This document shows positions 55,478-63,587 of a stretch of 64,000 nt of DNA, one piece after another (positions within the stretch are counted from its first letter, which is position 1; each line of letters opens with the position of its first letter). Made by a program: the position numbers and the translations under genes. Source of the stretch: Streptomyces sp. NRRL WC-3618 (GTDB lineage Bacteria > Actinomycetota > Actinomycetes > Streptomycetales > Streptomycetaceae). The DNA is taken from the NCBI RefSeq assembly GCF_001280005.1, contig NZ_LGDW01000213.1, positions 1 to 64,000 of the forward strand, read 5' to 3'. A model generated the notes under the pieces. The model searched no databases. It worked only from the letters and a program-made list of their open reading frames with translations, and had not been told where the DNA came from.

Positions 55478-56044
55478 ATGCCGAAAACAGCCCCCCGCCC
55501 ACCGACCACGCCCCGGCAGGAGGGAGCCACCGTCTGGTTGACCGGCCTCCCCAGCTCGGGCAAGACCACCGTCGCCACCGCCCTGGAGCGACGCCTGGCC
55601 GGCCGCCGTGTCCAGATCCTCGACGGCGACGAACTGCGCCCGGTCCTCTCCCCGGGCCTCGGCTTCTCCCGCCAGGACCGGCACGCCAACGTGCAGCGCG
55701 TCGGCCTGGTCGCCGACCTGCTCTCCCGGCACGGCGTCCTCACCCTGGTCCCGGTCATCGCGCCGTACGCGGACGCCCGGACGGCGGTGCGCGAGCGCCA
55801 CGAGCGCAGCGGAACCCCCTATCTGGAGGTCCATGTCGCCGCGCCGGTGGAGGTCTGCGCCGGACGGGACGTCAAGGGCCTGTACGCCGGGCAGCGCGCG
55901 GGCAAGGTGCGCGGCCTCACGGGGGCCGACGACCCGTACGAGGTGCCCGAGGCGCCCGACCTCGTGCTGGACACCCACTGCCAGAGCGTCGACGAGTCCG
56001 TCGCCGCACTGTGCGGACTGCTCACGACGAGGGGGCTGATATGA
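55478..56044 (+). CDS. cysC: Adenylyl-sulfate kinase (APS kinase)
   Basis: A 188-residue kinase that phosphorylates APS to PAPS, the sulfuryl donor. The P-loop is GLPSSGKTT (residues 23-31). Other family segments are LDGDELRPVLSPGLGFSRQD and GKVRGLTGADDPYEVP. With cysD and cysN and no PAPS reductase nearby, it points to sulfonation rather than sulfur assimilation. ATG follows GGAG. Its stop overlaps the cysD ATG (ATGA). Confidence 0.95.
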   Translation: MPKTAPRPPTTPRQEGATVWLTGLPSSGKTTVATALERRLAGRRVQILDGDELRPVLSPGLGFSRQDRHANVQRVGLVADLLSRHGVLTLVPVIAPYADARTAVRERHERSGTPYLEVHVAAPVEVCAGRDVKGLYAGQRAGKVRGLTGADDPYEVPEAPDLVLDTHCQSVDESVAALCGLLTTRGLI

Positions 56045-56988
56045 CGACGACCGTCGCGGCGCGGCAGCGGTCCGGCGCGGCCGGCGCGGTGGAGCCGCTG
56101 TCGCACCTGGACGTCCTGGAGGCCGAGTCGGCGCACATCATGCGCGAGGTGGCCGGGGAGTTCCGGCGGCCGGTGCTGCTGTTCTCCGGCGGCAAGGACT
56201 CCATCGTCATGCTGCACCTGGCCCGCAAGGCGTTCTGGCCCGCCCGGCCGCCGCTGACGCTGCTGCACGTGGACACCGGCCACAACTTCCCCGAGGTGCT
56301 GGAGTACCGGGACCGGGCGGTGGCCGCGTCGGGTCTCGAACTGGTCGTCGCGTCGGTGGAGGAGTACCTGGCGTCGGGTCGGCTGCGCGAGCGCGCCGAC
56401 GGCGTCCGCAACCAGCTGCAGACCGTCCCGCTGCTGGACGCCATCGGCGCGGGCGGCTTCGACGCCGTGCTCGGCGGGGCGCGCCGCGACGAGGAGAAGG
56501 CCCGGGCCAAGGAGCGGGTGTTCAGCCTGCGCGACGAGTTCGGCCAGTGGGACCCGCGCCGGCAGCGTCCGGAGCTGTGGCAGCTGTACAACGGCCGGCA
56601 GGCGCCGGGCGAGCACCACCGGGTGTTCCCGCTGTCGAACTGGACCGAGCTCGACATCTGGCAGTACATCGAGCGAGAGGGCGTGGAGCTGCCGGGCATC
56701 TACTTCGCCCATGAGCGGGAGGTGTTCCGCCGGGACGGCATGTGGCTGACGGCGGGCGCGTGGGGCAGCGGCCCGGTATCGGGTGAGCCGGTGGAGCGGC
56801 GGCTGGTGCGCTACCGGACGGTGGGCGACATGTCGTGCACCGGCGCGGTGGATTCGGACGCCCGGACGGTCGCCGAGGTGGTCGCCGAGGTGGCTCGCAG
56901 CCGGATCACCGAACGGGGAGCGACCCGCGCCGACGACCGTGCGTCGGAGGCCGCCATGGAGGACCGCAAACGCGAGGGGTATTTCTAG
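56041..56988 (+). CDS. cysD: Sulfate adenylyltransferase small subunit
   Basis: A 315-residue ATP sulfurylase catalytic subunit that forms APS from sulfate and ATP. The PP-loop reads LLFSGGKDSIVMLHLARKAF, with HVDTGHNFPEV and GGARRDEEKARAKER following, and NWTELDIWQYI near the C-terminus. Length is normal for CysD. It is coupled to cysC by a 4-nt overlap, and the cysN ATG lies 2 bp past its stop. Confidence 0.95.
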   Translation: MTTTVAARQRSGAAGAVEPLSHLDVLEAESAHIMREVAGEFRRPVLLFSGGKDSIVMLHLARKAFWPARPPLTLLHVDTGHNFPEVLEYRDRAVAASGLELVVASVEEYLASGRLRERADGVRNQLQTVPLLDAIGAGGFDAVLGGARRDEEKARAKERVFSLRDEFGQWDPRRQRPELWQLYNGRQAPGEHHRVFPLSNWTELDIWQYIEREGVELPGIYFAHEREVFRRDGMWLTAGAWGSGPVSGEPVERRLVRYRTVGDMSCTGAVDSDARTVAEVVAEVARSRITERGATRADDRASEAAMEDRKREGYF

Positions 56989-56990
56989 CC

Positions 56991-58295
56991 ATGACCGTGA
57001 CCCAGACCGTGACCCAGACCGTGTCCGTCCAGCCGACCGGGCTGCTCAGGTTCGCCACCGCCGGCTCCGTGGACGACGGCAAGTCCACTCTGGTGGGGCG
57101 GCTGCTCCACGACTCGAAGTCGGTCTTCACCGATCAGCTGGAGGCCGTCGAGCGCGCCTCCCGGCAGTCCGGACGGCCGCTCACCGACCTCGCGCTGCTG
57201 ACCGACGGGCTGCGGGCCGAGCGGGAACAGGGCATCACCATCGACGTGGCCTACCGCTACTTCGCCACGCCGAAGCGGCGCTTCATCCTCGCCGACACCC
57301 CCGGGCACGTGCAGTACACCCGGAACATGGTCACGGGGGCGTCGACAGCCGACCTGGCCGTGGTCCTCGTGGACGCCCGCCACGGGGTGGTGGAGCAGAC
57401 CCGCCGCCACACCGCCATCGCCGCGCTGCTGCGGGTGCCGCACATCGTGCTGGCCGTCAACAAGATGGACCTGGTGGGCTATTCGGAGGAGGTCTTCGCC
57501 TCCGTCGCGCGGACCTTCGCCGCGTACGCCGCCGACCTCGGCGCGGCGCGCGTGACGTCCGTCCCGGTGTCCGCGCTGTCGGGCGACAACGTCGTACGGC
57601 CCTCCACCCACATGGACTGGTACGCGGGCCCGACCTTCCTTGAGGTGCTGGAGAACGCGCCGGCCGGCGCGGCACAACCGGCGCCCGAGGTCCGGCTGCC
57701 GGTGCAGTACGTGATCCGGCCGCAGTCCGCCGAGTATGCCGACTACCGGGGCTACGCCGGGCAGTTGGCCTCCGGGGCACTGCGCGTCGGCGACGCGGTG
57801 ACCGTCTTCCCGTCGGGTACGACCACCACGGTCGCCGGCATCGACGTGCTCGGCCGCAGCTGCGAGACGGCCCGGGCACCGCAGTCGGTGACGGTCCGGC
57901 TGGCGGACGCCGTCGATGTCTCCCGCGGTGACGTGATCGGCGCCGGGCCCGCGCCCGCGGTGACCCGGGAGGTCGAGGCGGTCGTCTGCCATCTCTCGGA
58001 ACGGCCGCTGCGCGCGGGCGACCGGGTGCTGCTGAAGCAGGCCACCCGTACCGTGCGGGCGATCGTCTCGGACGTCCAGGACCTGATCGACGTCGCCACG
58101 CTGGACCGGCTCCCCGCGCCGGACGGGCTGCGGCTCAACGAGATCGGCCGGGTACGGCTGCGGACCACCGAGCCGGTGGCCCTGGACACCTACGCGGACA
58201 ACAGGCGCACGGGTTCGTTCATCCTGATCGACCCGGCGGACGGGGCCACGCTCACGGCGGGGATGGTGGAGCGACCCGGGCAGGGCCGGCCGTAA
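56991..58295 (+). CDS. cysN: Sulfate adenylyltransferase large (GTPase) subunit
   Basis: A 434-residue GTPase that drives sulfate activation with CysD. G motifs are AGSVDDGKST, DTPGHVQYTRNM and NKMD, followed by elongation-factor-like beta barrels. It is not fused to an APS kinase, in keeping with a separate cysC. The unusual N-terminus repeats TVTQT. ATG has GAGGGG upstream. Confidence 0.95.
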   Translation: MTVTQTVTQTVSVQPTGLLRFATAGSVDDGKSTLVGRLLHDSKSVFTDQLEAVERASRQSGRPLTDLALLTDGLRAEREQGITIDVAYRYFATPKRRFILADTPGHVQYTRNMVTGASTADLAVVLVDARHGVVEQTRRHTAIAALLRVPHIVLAVNKMDLVGYSEEVFASVARTFAAYAADLGAARVTSVPVSALSGDNVVRPSTHMDWYAGPTFLEVLENAPAGAAQPAPEVRLPVQYVIRPQSAEYADYRGYAGQLASGALRVGDAVTVFPSGTTTTVAGIDVLGRSCETARAPQSVTVRLADAVDVSRGDVIGAGPAPAVTREVEAVVCHLSERPLRAGDRVLLKQATRTVRAIVSDVQDLIDVATLDRLPAPDGLRLNEIGRVRLRTTEPVALDTYADNRRTGSFILIDPADGATLTAGMVERPGQGRP

Positions 58296-58394
58296 CAGGA
58301 ACCGGGCGCCGACCGCGTGTGCCGCCCGTCCCACCGGCGCCTTCCGACCGCCGGTCACTTCGCATCGTCGCGTCCCCACTCCTGGAGGAAACCC

Positions 58395-58904
58395 ATGGAA
58401 CGAGCACTCGTTCACGACGTCGCACTTGTGTTCGGCTTTGAGCGGATCTCGGTCACCGGGCCGGCCGGCGGGCAGGCGGGGGTCTTCCGTGCCCTCGCGG
58501 ACGCGGGCGTCACGACCGACATGGTGGCCCAGCGGGTGCTGGACGCCTCGGGTCTGATGGAGCTGTCGTTCACCGTGGCGGGCGCGCAGGCCGGCCGGGC
58601 CCTCGTGGCACTGCGCGGCAGCGGCCCGCACTCCGGCGTCCACACGGTCCGGCGTGACGGCCCGGTCGCGAAGGTCTCGCTGCTGGGTACGGGCCTGCGC
58701 TGCGACGCGAGGGTGGCCGCCGCGTTCTACGAGGCGGTGTCCCGAGCCGGTTACGCGTACGGGCTGGCGGCGCCGTCGGCCACCGGGATCTGCGCGGTCG
58801 TACGGGAGCCGGACGCCCTCGGGTGCGCGCGGGCGGCGCGCGCCCGGTTCGGGCTGCCGCTCGGGGAGGCCGTGGCGGCCGGGCTGGTCACGTCGGCCGC
58901 ATGA
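58395..58904 (+). CDS. Stand-alone aspartokinase beta-subunit-like protein (two ACT domains)
   Basis: A 169-residue protein matching the regulatory beta subunit of actinobacterial aspartokinase in length and layout. The first ACT domain has VFRALADAGVTTDMVAQRV and LMELSFTV; the second has VAKVSLLGTGLRCDARVAAAFYEAV. The conserved effector-site motif, STSEIRIS in aspartokinases, reads APSATGIC. No kinase domain is present. It could bind the catalytic subunit or an amino-acid effector and change supply of Thr, Met or Lys. ATG follows GGAGGA. Its end overlaps the convergent regulator gene by 17 bp. Confidence 0.8.
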   Translation: MERALVHDVALVFGFERISVTGPAGGQAGVFRALADAGVTTDMVAQRVLDASGLMELSFTVAGAQAGRALVALRGSGPHSGVHTVRRDGPVAKVSLLGTGLRCDARVAAAFYEAVSRAGYAYGLAAPSATGICAVVREPDALGCARAARARFGLPLGEAVAAGLVTSAA

Positions 58905-59550
58905 GACCGGCTCGGTAGGCGAACGAGACGAGCTGGGCGCGGTCCTTCAGTTCCAGCTTGTTCCGCAGCCGGTAGACGTGGGTGCGCACGGTGGCGATGC
59001 CGATCGAGAGCTGCCGGGCGACCTGGTCGGTGGAGTGGCCCTTCGCGAACAGCAGGAGGACCTCGCGCTCCTTGGGCGTCAGGGCGCCGACAAAGGGCTG
59101 GAGCCGTTCCTCCGGCTCGTGCTCACGGCGGCAGTACCAGTCGATGAGCCGCTTGGTGACCCGCGGCGCGAGCATCGCCTGGCCGCGCGCCGCCGCGTAG
59201 ACGGCGGCGGTGAACTCCTCGCTGCTGCTGTCCGGGGAGAGGATTCCGCAGGCCCCCGCGTGCAGGGTCTCGGCGATGGTCTCGCTGCTGTCGTCCATGG
59301 TGAAGACGATGGACTGGACCGGGTCCGCGAGGGTCTCCTCCCGTACCCGCCTGATCATCTCCAGGCCGGGGATGCCGCGCAGGGTGAGCCCGGTGATGAC
59401 GACATCCGGGCGGCGCTGGCGGACCAGGGTGACCGCGTGCATCCCGCTGTCGGTGGTCCCGATGACCTCGATGTCCGGCTTCGCCGACAGCAGGGCGCGG
59501 ATGCCGTCACGCATGACCGGCATCTGATCGCAGATCAGCACACTCGTCAC
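58888..59550 (-). CDS. NarL/LuxR-type orphan response regulator lacking the phospho-Asp
   Basis: A 220-residue DNA-binding regulator. The receiver domain starts VLICDQMPVMRDGIRALL. The strand that normally ends in the phosphoacceptor Asp reads PDVVITGLTLRG, so Gly replaces Asp. The conserved Lys after strand 5 is also absent (GILSPDSS). The C-terminal LuxR helix-turn-helix is normal: LTPKEREVLLLFAKGHSTDQVARQL and IGIATVRTHVYRLRNKL. No sensor kinase gene is adjacent. It likely works without phosphorylation, perhaps binding a ligand. GTG follows GGGGAG. Confidence 0.88.
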   Translation of the reverse strand: MTSVLICDQMPVMRDGIRALLSAKPDIEVIGTTDSGMHAVTLVRQRRPDVVITGLTLRGIPGLEMIRRVREETLADPVQSIVFTMDDSSETIAETLHAGACGILSPDSSSEEFTAAVYAAARGQAMLAPRVTKRLIDWYCRREHEPEERLQPFVGALTPKEREVLLLFAKGHSTDQVARQLSIGIATVRTHVYRLRNKLELKDRAQLVSFAYRAGLMRPT

Positions 59551-59724
59551 TCTGTACTCCCCTCGTCGGCGGCGGTTCGGTCGTCCGCCGCCAACCGCAG
59601 TTCTAGGCCCGGGGGGTACTGGAGGGTTCCTGTTCCGGTCCCGGTCCGGGAACGGGCCGGGAGCCGACCGGGAGCGGCGGGCGCGAGCCTCCTCGTGTCT
59701 GTCGCGAATCCGGAGGAGGAACCC

Positions 59725-60099
59725 GTGAACCAACCCACGCACGCGGACGACCAGGCGGACGGGCGCGCGTTGCGTCGGCCCCTGGGGGAGCTGTCCGCCA
59801 TCGAGGCGGCGTCGGCCTTCTCCGAACGCGGTGACCCGGCGGCCCGGAGCCGTTCCGGGGAGCGTCCGCAGGGCCCGGAATTCAGGGTCGAGACCATGAC
59901 GAGCAACGGTATGCACCAGGTCGTCGGCATCGCCCACTCCTGCGACGCGCCGCCCGCGGAGCCGGAGCAGGCCACGCTGCGGTCGGCGGTCATGGCGCTG
60001 CTGGATCTGGCGGGGCACGAGTCGGGGCCGGCGCGTACGACGGTCGTCCTCACCGCGCGCGGCCCACACATCGTGGGGTGCGAACTCCAGGGCTCCTGA
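59725..60099 (+). CDS. Small protein resembling a degenerate ATP-grasp C-terminal fragment
   Basis: A 124-residue protein. Residues ~50-122 resemble the end of ATP-grasp ligases: FRVETMTSNGMHQVVGIAHS matches the strand before the active site, and LLDLAGHESGPARTT then LTARGPHIVGCELQG matches the metal-binding end. In active enzymes these carry HTE and E-x-N-x-R; here they read RTT and GCELQ. The N-terminal ATP-binding half is missing. The strong GGAGGAGG ribosome site suggests the gene is still translated. It is either a decayed remnant or a repurposed binding protein. Confidence 0.6.
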   Translation: MNQPTHADDQADGRALRRPLGELSAIEAASAFSERGDPAARSRSGERPQGPEFRVETMTSNGMHQVVGIAHSCDAPPAEPEQATLRSAVMALLDLAGHESGPARTTVVLTARGPHIVGCELQGS

Positions 60100-60213
60100 C
60101 GGCTGATGTGCCCGCACAGCTTTGCACTCGCATGTACAGAACAAATGCCGACCGGCCTATGATCATAAGATCAACAGGCAGGTGGCAAGGTCGGGTGGAC
60201 TGAGCGGGGGCTC

Positions 60214-63200
60214 ATGACGTCGGGTGATGGGGTAGGGCTGCGTTTCAACATCCTGGGCCCGCTGGAGGCCTGGGAGGACGGGAACCGCCTCCGGCTCGGC
60301 GGATCGATCCAGGAACGAATCCTCGTCGCGCTGCTGCTGGATACCGGCAAGGTGCTGCCGGTATCCCGGCTGGTGGCCGCGGCCTGGGCCGAGGACCCTC
60401 CTACCACCGCCTTCCACCAGGTCCGCAAGGCCGTCGCCGACCTGCGCCGCAAAATCCACGACGGCGGCGAGACCCTCGTCACGGACGGCCCCGGCTACCG
60501 AGCGGTGCTCGGCGAGAGCCAGCTCGACCTGAGCGAGTTCAACGCCCGGGTGCACGAGGCGAAGGCCGCGACCGCCGAGGGCCGACTCGCCGAAGCCGTG
60601 CACGGATACCGCGCCGCCCTCGCGCTCTGGCGCGGCCCGGTCCTGTCCGGTTCGGGCGGCCCGGTGATCGAGGCCGCCGCGACCGCGCTGGAGGAACGCC
60701 GGCTGGCGGCCGCCGAGCAGTTCTCCGAACTGCGCCTGCGCCTGGGCGAGACCTCCGAACTCGTGCCGGACCTGCGCGAGCTGGTCACCCAGCACCCTCT
60801 GCGCGAGCCCCTGCGCGGCCAGCTGATGCTCGCCCTGTACCGCTCGGGCCGCCAGGCCGAGGCGCTGGAGGAGTACGGCCGGGTACGCGAACTCCTCGTC
60901 GAGGAACTGGGCGTCGACCCGGGACCGCAGCTCGCCAAGGTGTACGAGGGCATCCTGCGCGAGAGCCCCGAACTCGCCGCACCGCGCCCCCAGCCCTCAG
61001 CCGCCCCCGCCCCGCCCCCGCCGGCCGAGGCACCGTGCACCCTGCCCTACGACCTGGCGGACTTCACCGGCCGCGAAAGGGAGTTGCAGCGCCTGCTGCG
61101 GTTCGCGCGGGCGGCGGACGGGAACAGCACCGGGGTCGTGGGCATCGACGGCATGGGCGGTTGCGGCAAGACCTCCCTGGCCGTGCGCACCGCCCACCGG
61201 CTGGCCGCCGCCTACCCGGACGGACAGCTCCACGTCGACCTGCGCGGCTACGCCCCCGGGGAACAGCCCGTCGGCGTCGGGACCGCGCTCGACGTCCTGC
61301 TGCGCGCACTCGGCGTACCGGCCGGCCAGATCCCGGAGGAGACGGCGGGCCGTACCGCGCTGTGGCGTTCGACGCTCGCCGGCAAGAAGCTGCTGCTCCT
61401 GCTCGACAACGCCGCCGACGCGGCGACGGTACGGCCTCTGCTGCCCACCTCCCCCGGCTGTCTGGTGCTGATCACCAGCCGGGCCAGGCTGGTCGACCTG
61501 GACGGGATGGAGTGGATATCGATCGATGTCATGGCCCCCGCGGAGAGCGCCACGCTGGTCGCCGAGACCATCGGCGCGCACCGCGTCGTCGCGGAACCCG
61601 AGGCCACCGAGGAACTCGCCCAGCTGTGCGGCCATCTCCCGCTCGCCCTGCGCATCGCGACGGCCCGGCTGCGCAACCGCCCGCGCTGGACCGTGCGCTA
61701 TCTGGCCGACAGGCTGCGTGACGAGACCCGCCGACTGGACGAGCTGAGCCTGGGCGAGCGCAGCGTCGCCGCGACCCTGCGGCTGTCGTACCAGACGCTG
61801 AACGAGGAGTGCCGTACCGCCTTCCGCATCCTGGCGCTGCACCCTGGCGGTGACATCGACGTGTACTCGGCGGCGGCCCTGCTGAACATGGCCGGCACCT
61901 GGGAGACGGAGGAGATCCTGGAACTGCTGCTGGACGTCCATCTGCTCCAGCAGCCGGAGATCGGCCTGTACACCTTCCACGACCTGGTCCGCAGCTTCGC
62001 CCACAGCCTCTGGGGGCCGGACGCGAGCGAGGAGTCGGCGGCGGTCGAGCGGCTCCTCGACTACTACATGGCGGCCACCGAGAAGGCCTGCGGGCTGCTG
62101 TTCCCCGGCCGCGCGGCCCGCCCCACCGGCCTGCGCGAGTCCACCCTGCCCGCGCCCGACCTGCTCGACACCGCGCAGGCCCAGGCATGGTTCACCCGCG
62201 AGCACACGGCTTTGCTGTCGGCCGTCACCCTGGCCGAGCGCAGCGGCTACGACCGCCACACCGTGTGCCTGGCCCGCAACGTCGCCTTCCTCGTCAACGG
62301 GCGCGGCTATCTGGACGAGTTCGCGGAGCTCAGCAACATCGCCGTCACCGCGGCCCGCCGCCTCGGCGACCTCGAACTCCTCGGGGTGAGCCTGTCCAAC
62401 CTGGGCGTCGCCTGCTGGAAACTCGGCCGCCTGAAGTACGGCATCGAGGTCGCTCAAGAAGGCCGCGACGTCGCCGTCCTCCTGGGCGACCGGCACACCG
62501 AAGCCCACAGCGAGAGCACGCTCGGCCTGTACAAGAGCCTGCTCGGACAGTTCCCGCAGGCGCTGTCCCACCTGGAGAACGCCGTCGCCCTCGAACGGGA
62601 ACTGAGCTCGGTGCGGGCGGAGGCCGAGAGCCTCACCATCCTCAGCGCGCTGTACGAGCAGTGGGGCCGCTACCCGCAGGCCGCCGAATCGGCCCGCCGG
62701 GCGGTCGACCTGGTCCGGCAACTCGGCCAGCACGAGAGCGAGTTGGTTGCCCTGACGGACCTGGCCTTCGCGCACACCGGCATGGGCGAGTACACGGCCG
62801 CCGACGCCTGCCTGACGCAGGCGCGCGCCTTGTGCGACGAGAGCGTGGAGCCCGGCCAGGTCGCGATGACCCTGGCGCTCTCCGCCGACGTCGCCGACCG
62901 CCTGGGCCGCGGCGAGCAGGCCGGCGAGTACGCCGGCATCGCTCTGTCCCGCATCCGATCGAGCTCCTCCCCCCTGCGCCAGGCCAAGGTGAAGAACCTG
63001 GTCGGCCGGTTCCTGCTCCGCCGGCACGAGCACACCGCGGCGCTGGCTCTGCACGAGCACGCCCACGAACTGGCGTCGGCGGTCGGGTACCGCTCGGAGG
63101 AGGCTTACGCGCTCCTGGGGATGGCCGAGGCGACGGAGCCTCTGCGCACCTCTGCGTCCGCCGGGCACCGGCGGGCCGCCGAGGAGTTGTTCGCGGCGAT

Positions 63201-63231
63201 GGGACTACCTCAGGGGGCCCAGCGGGGGTGA
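60214..63231 (+). CDS. AfsR/SARP-family transcriptional activator
   Basis: A 1005-residue regulator. Residues 1-100 form an OmpR-like winged helix (FNILGPLEAW, LHQVRKAVADLRRKI-like region). The bacterial transcriptional activation domain spans about 100-250 and ends VEELGVDPGPQL. An NB-ARC ATPase follows with GIDGMGGCGKTSLAVR and LLLLDNAADAATVRPLLP. The C-terminal third holds TPR-like helical repeats. Such large SARPs act on secondary metabolite clusters. The upstream gap 60100-60213 has AT-rich DNA with TATGAT at 60158-60163, a weak -10 candidate. ATG with a G-rich site upstream. Confidence 0.92.
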   Translation: MTSGDGVGLRFNILGPLEAWEDGNRLRLGGSIQERILVALLLDTGKVLPVSRLVAAAWAEDPPTTAFHQVRKAVADLRRKIHDGGETLVTDGPGYRAVLGESQLDLSEFNARVHEAKAATAEGRLAEAVHGYRAALALWRGPVLSGSGGPVIEAAATALEERRLAAAEQFSELRLRLGETSELVPDLRELVTQHPLREPLRGQLMLALYRSGRQAEALEEYGRVRELLVEELGVDPGPQLAKVYEGILRESPELAAPRPQPSAAPAPPPPAEAPCTLPYDLADFTGRERELQRLLRFARAADGNSTGVVGIDGMGGCGKTSLAVRTAHRLAAAYPDGQLHVDLRGYAPGEQPVGVGTALDVLLRALGVPAGQIPEETAGRTALWRSTLAGKKLLLLLDNAADAATVRPLLPTSPGCLVLITSRARLVDLDGMEWISIDVMAPAESATLVAETIGAHRVVAEPEATEELAQLCGHLPLALRIATARLRNRPRWTVRYLADRLRDETRRLDELSLGERSVAATLRLSYQTLNEECRTAFRILALHPGGDIDVYSAAALLNMAGTWETEEILELLLDVHLLQQPEIGLYTFHDLVRSFAHSLWGPDASEESAAVERLLDYYMAATEKACGLLFPGRAARPTGLRESTLPAPDLLDTAQAQAWFTREHTALLSAVTLAERSGYDRHTVCLARNVAFLVNGRGYLDEFAELSNIAVTAARRLGDLELLGVSLSNLGVACWKLGRLKYGIEVAQEGRDVAVLLGDRHTEAHSESTLGLYKSLLGQFPQALSHLENAVALERELSSVRAEAESLTILSALYEQWGRYPQAAESARRAVDLVRQLGQHESELVALTDLAFAHTGMGEYTAADACLTQARALCDESVEPGQVAMTLALSADVADRLGRGEQAGEYAGIALSRIRSSSSPLRQAKVKNLVGRFLLRRHEHTAALALHEHAHELASAVGYRSEEAYALLGMAEATEPLRTSASAGHRRAAEELFAAMGLPQGAQRG

Positions 63232-63281
63232 GTGCCGGGCGTTGCGGTGATCCGGCGTTTCCCGTGGCGAAGCCTCCGAGG

Positions 63282-63434
63282 TCACGCGTGGACGCCGGTC
63301 GGCCCCTTGTCCTCGGCCCACAGCTGGTACTGCCCCGGTGAACCCGCCACATGGCCCGACTTCGCAGCCGCGCCGACGCCGAACGCCATGACCGCCGCCA
63401 CCATTGCCGTCAGTACGGTCAGCCTGAGTTTCAT
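63282..63434 (-). CDS. Small secreted peptide, 50 residues
   Basis: A short ORF starting MKLRLTVLTAMVAAVMAFGV, a classical signal peptide with basic N-terminus and hydrophobic core, with a likely cleavage site after GVGAAA. The remaining ~26 residues are polar and contain GQYQLWAEDKG. AAGGGG lies five bases upstream of the ATG. No family recognised. It faces the SARP gene (stop 50 bp away) and diverges from the flavoprotein gene. Confidence 0.6.
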   Translation of the reverse strand: MKLRLTVLTAMVAAVMAFGVGAAAKSGHVAGSPGQYQLWAEDKGPTGVHA

Positions 63435-63587
63435 GTTCGCCCCTTGTGGTGTTTCCCGGTCTCGTCGTCACACATCGTGGGCCGGCCCTTTCCCGGCGTG
63501 ATCCCGCCCCGTTACCGGCCGCCGGTGCCCCGGCGGGAACGTCCGCTGTGAGGATCGCCCGCAACAACACCCAAAGGGGAGGTGGAC

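Noticed and set aside
55478..58295. cysC-cysD-cysN as an ordinary sulfate assimilation operon
   Set aside because: No PAPS reductase, sulfite reductase or sulfate transporter is present, and the genes directly follow an NRPS gene in a cluster with a sulfotransferase. A dedicated PAPS supply fits better.
45545..58295. An azinomycin/ficellomycin-type aziridine pathway
   Set aside because: Sulfotransferase and PAPS genes fit, but no amino-group carrier protein or ArgB/ArgC/LysX-like genes of that pathway are seen in the window.
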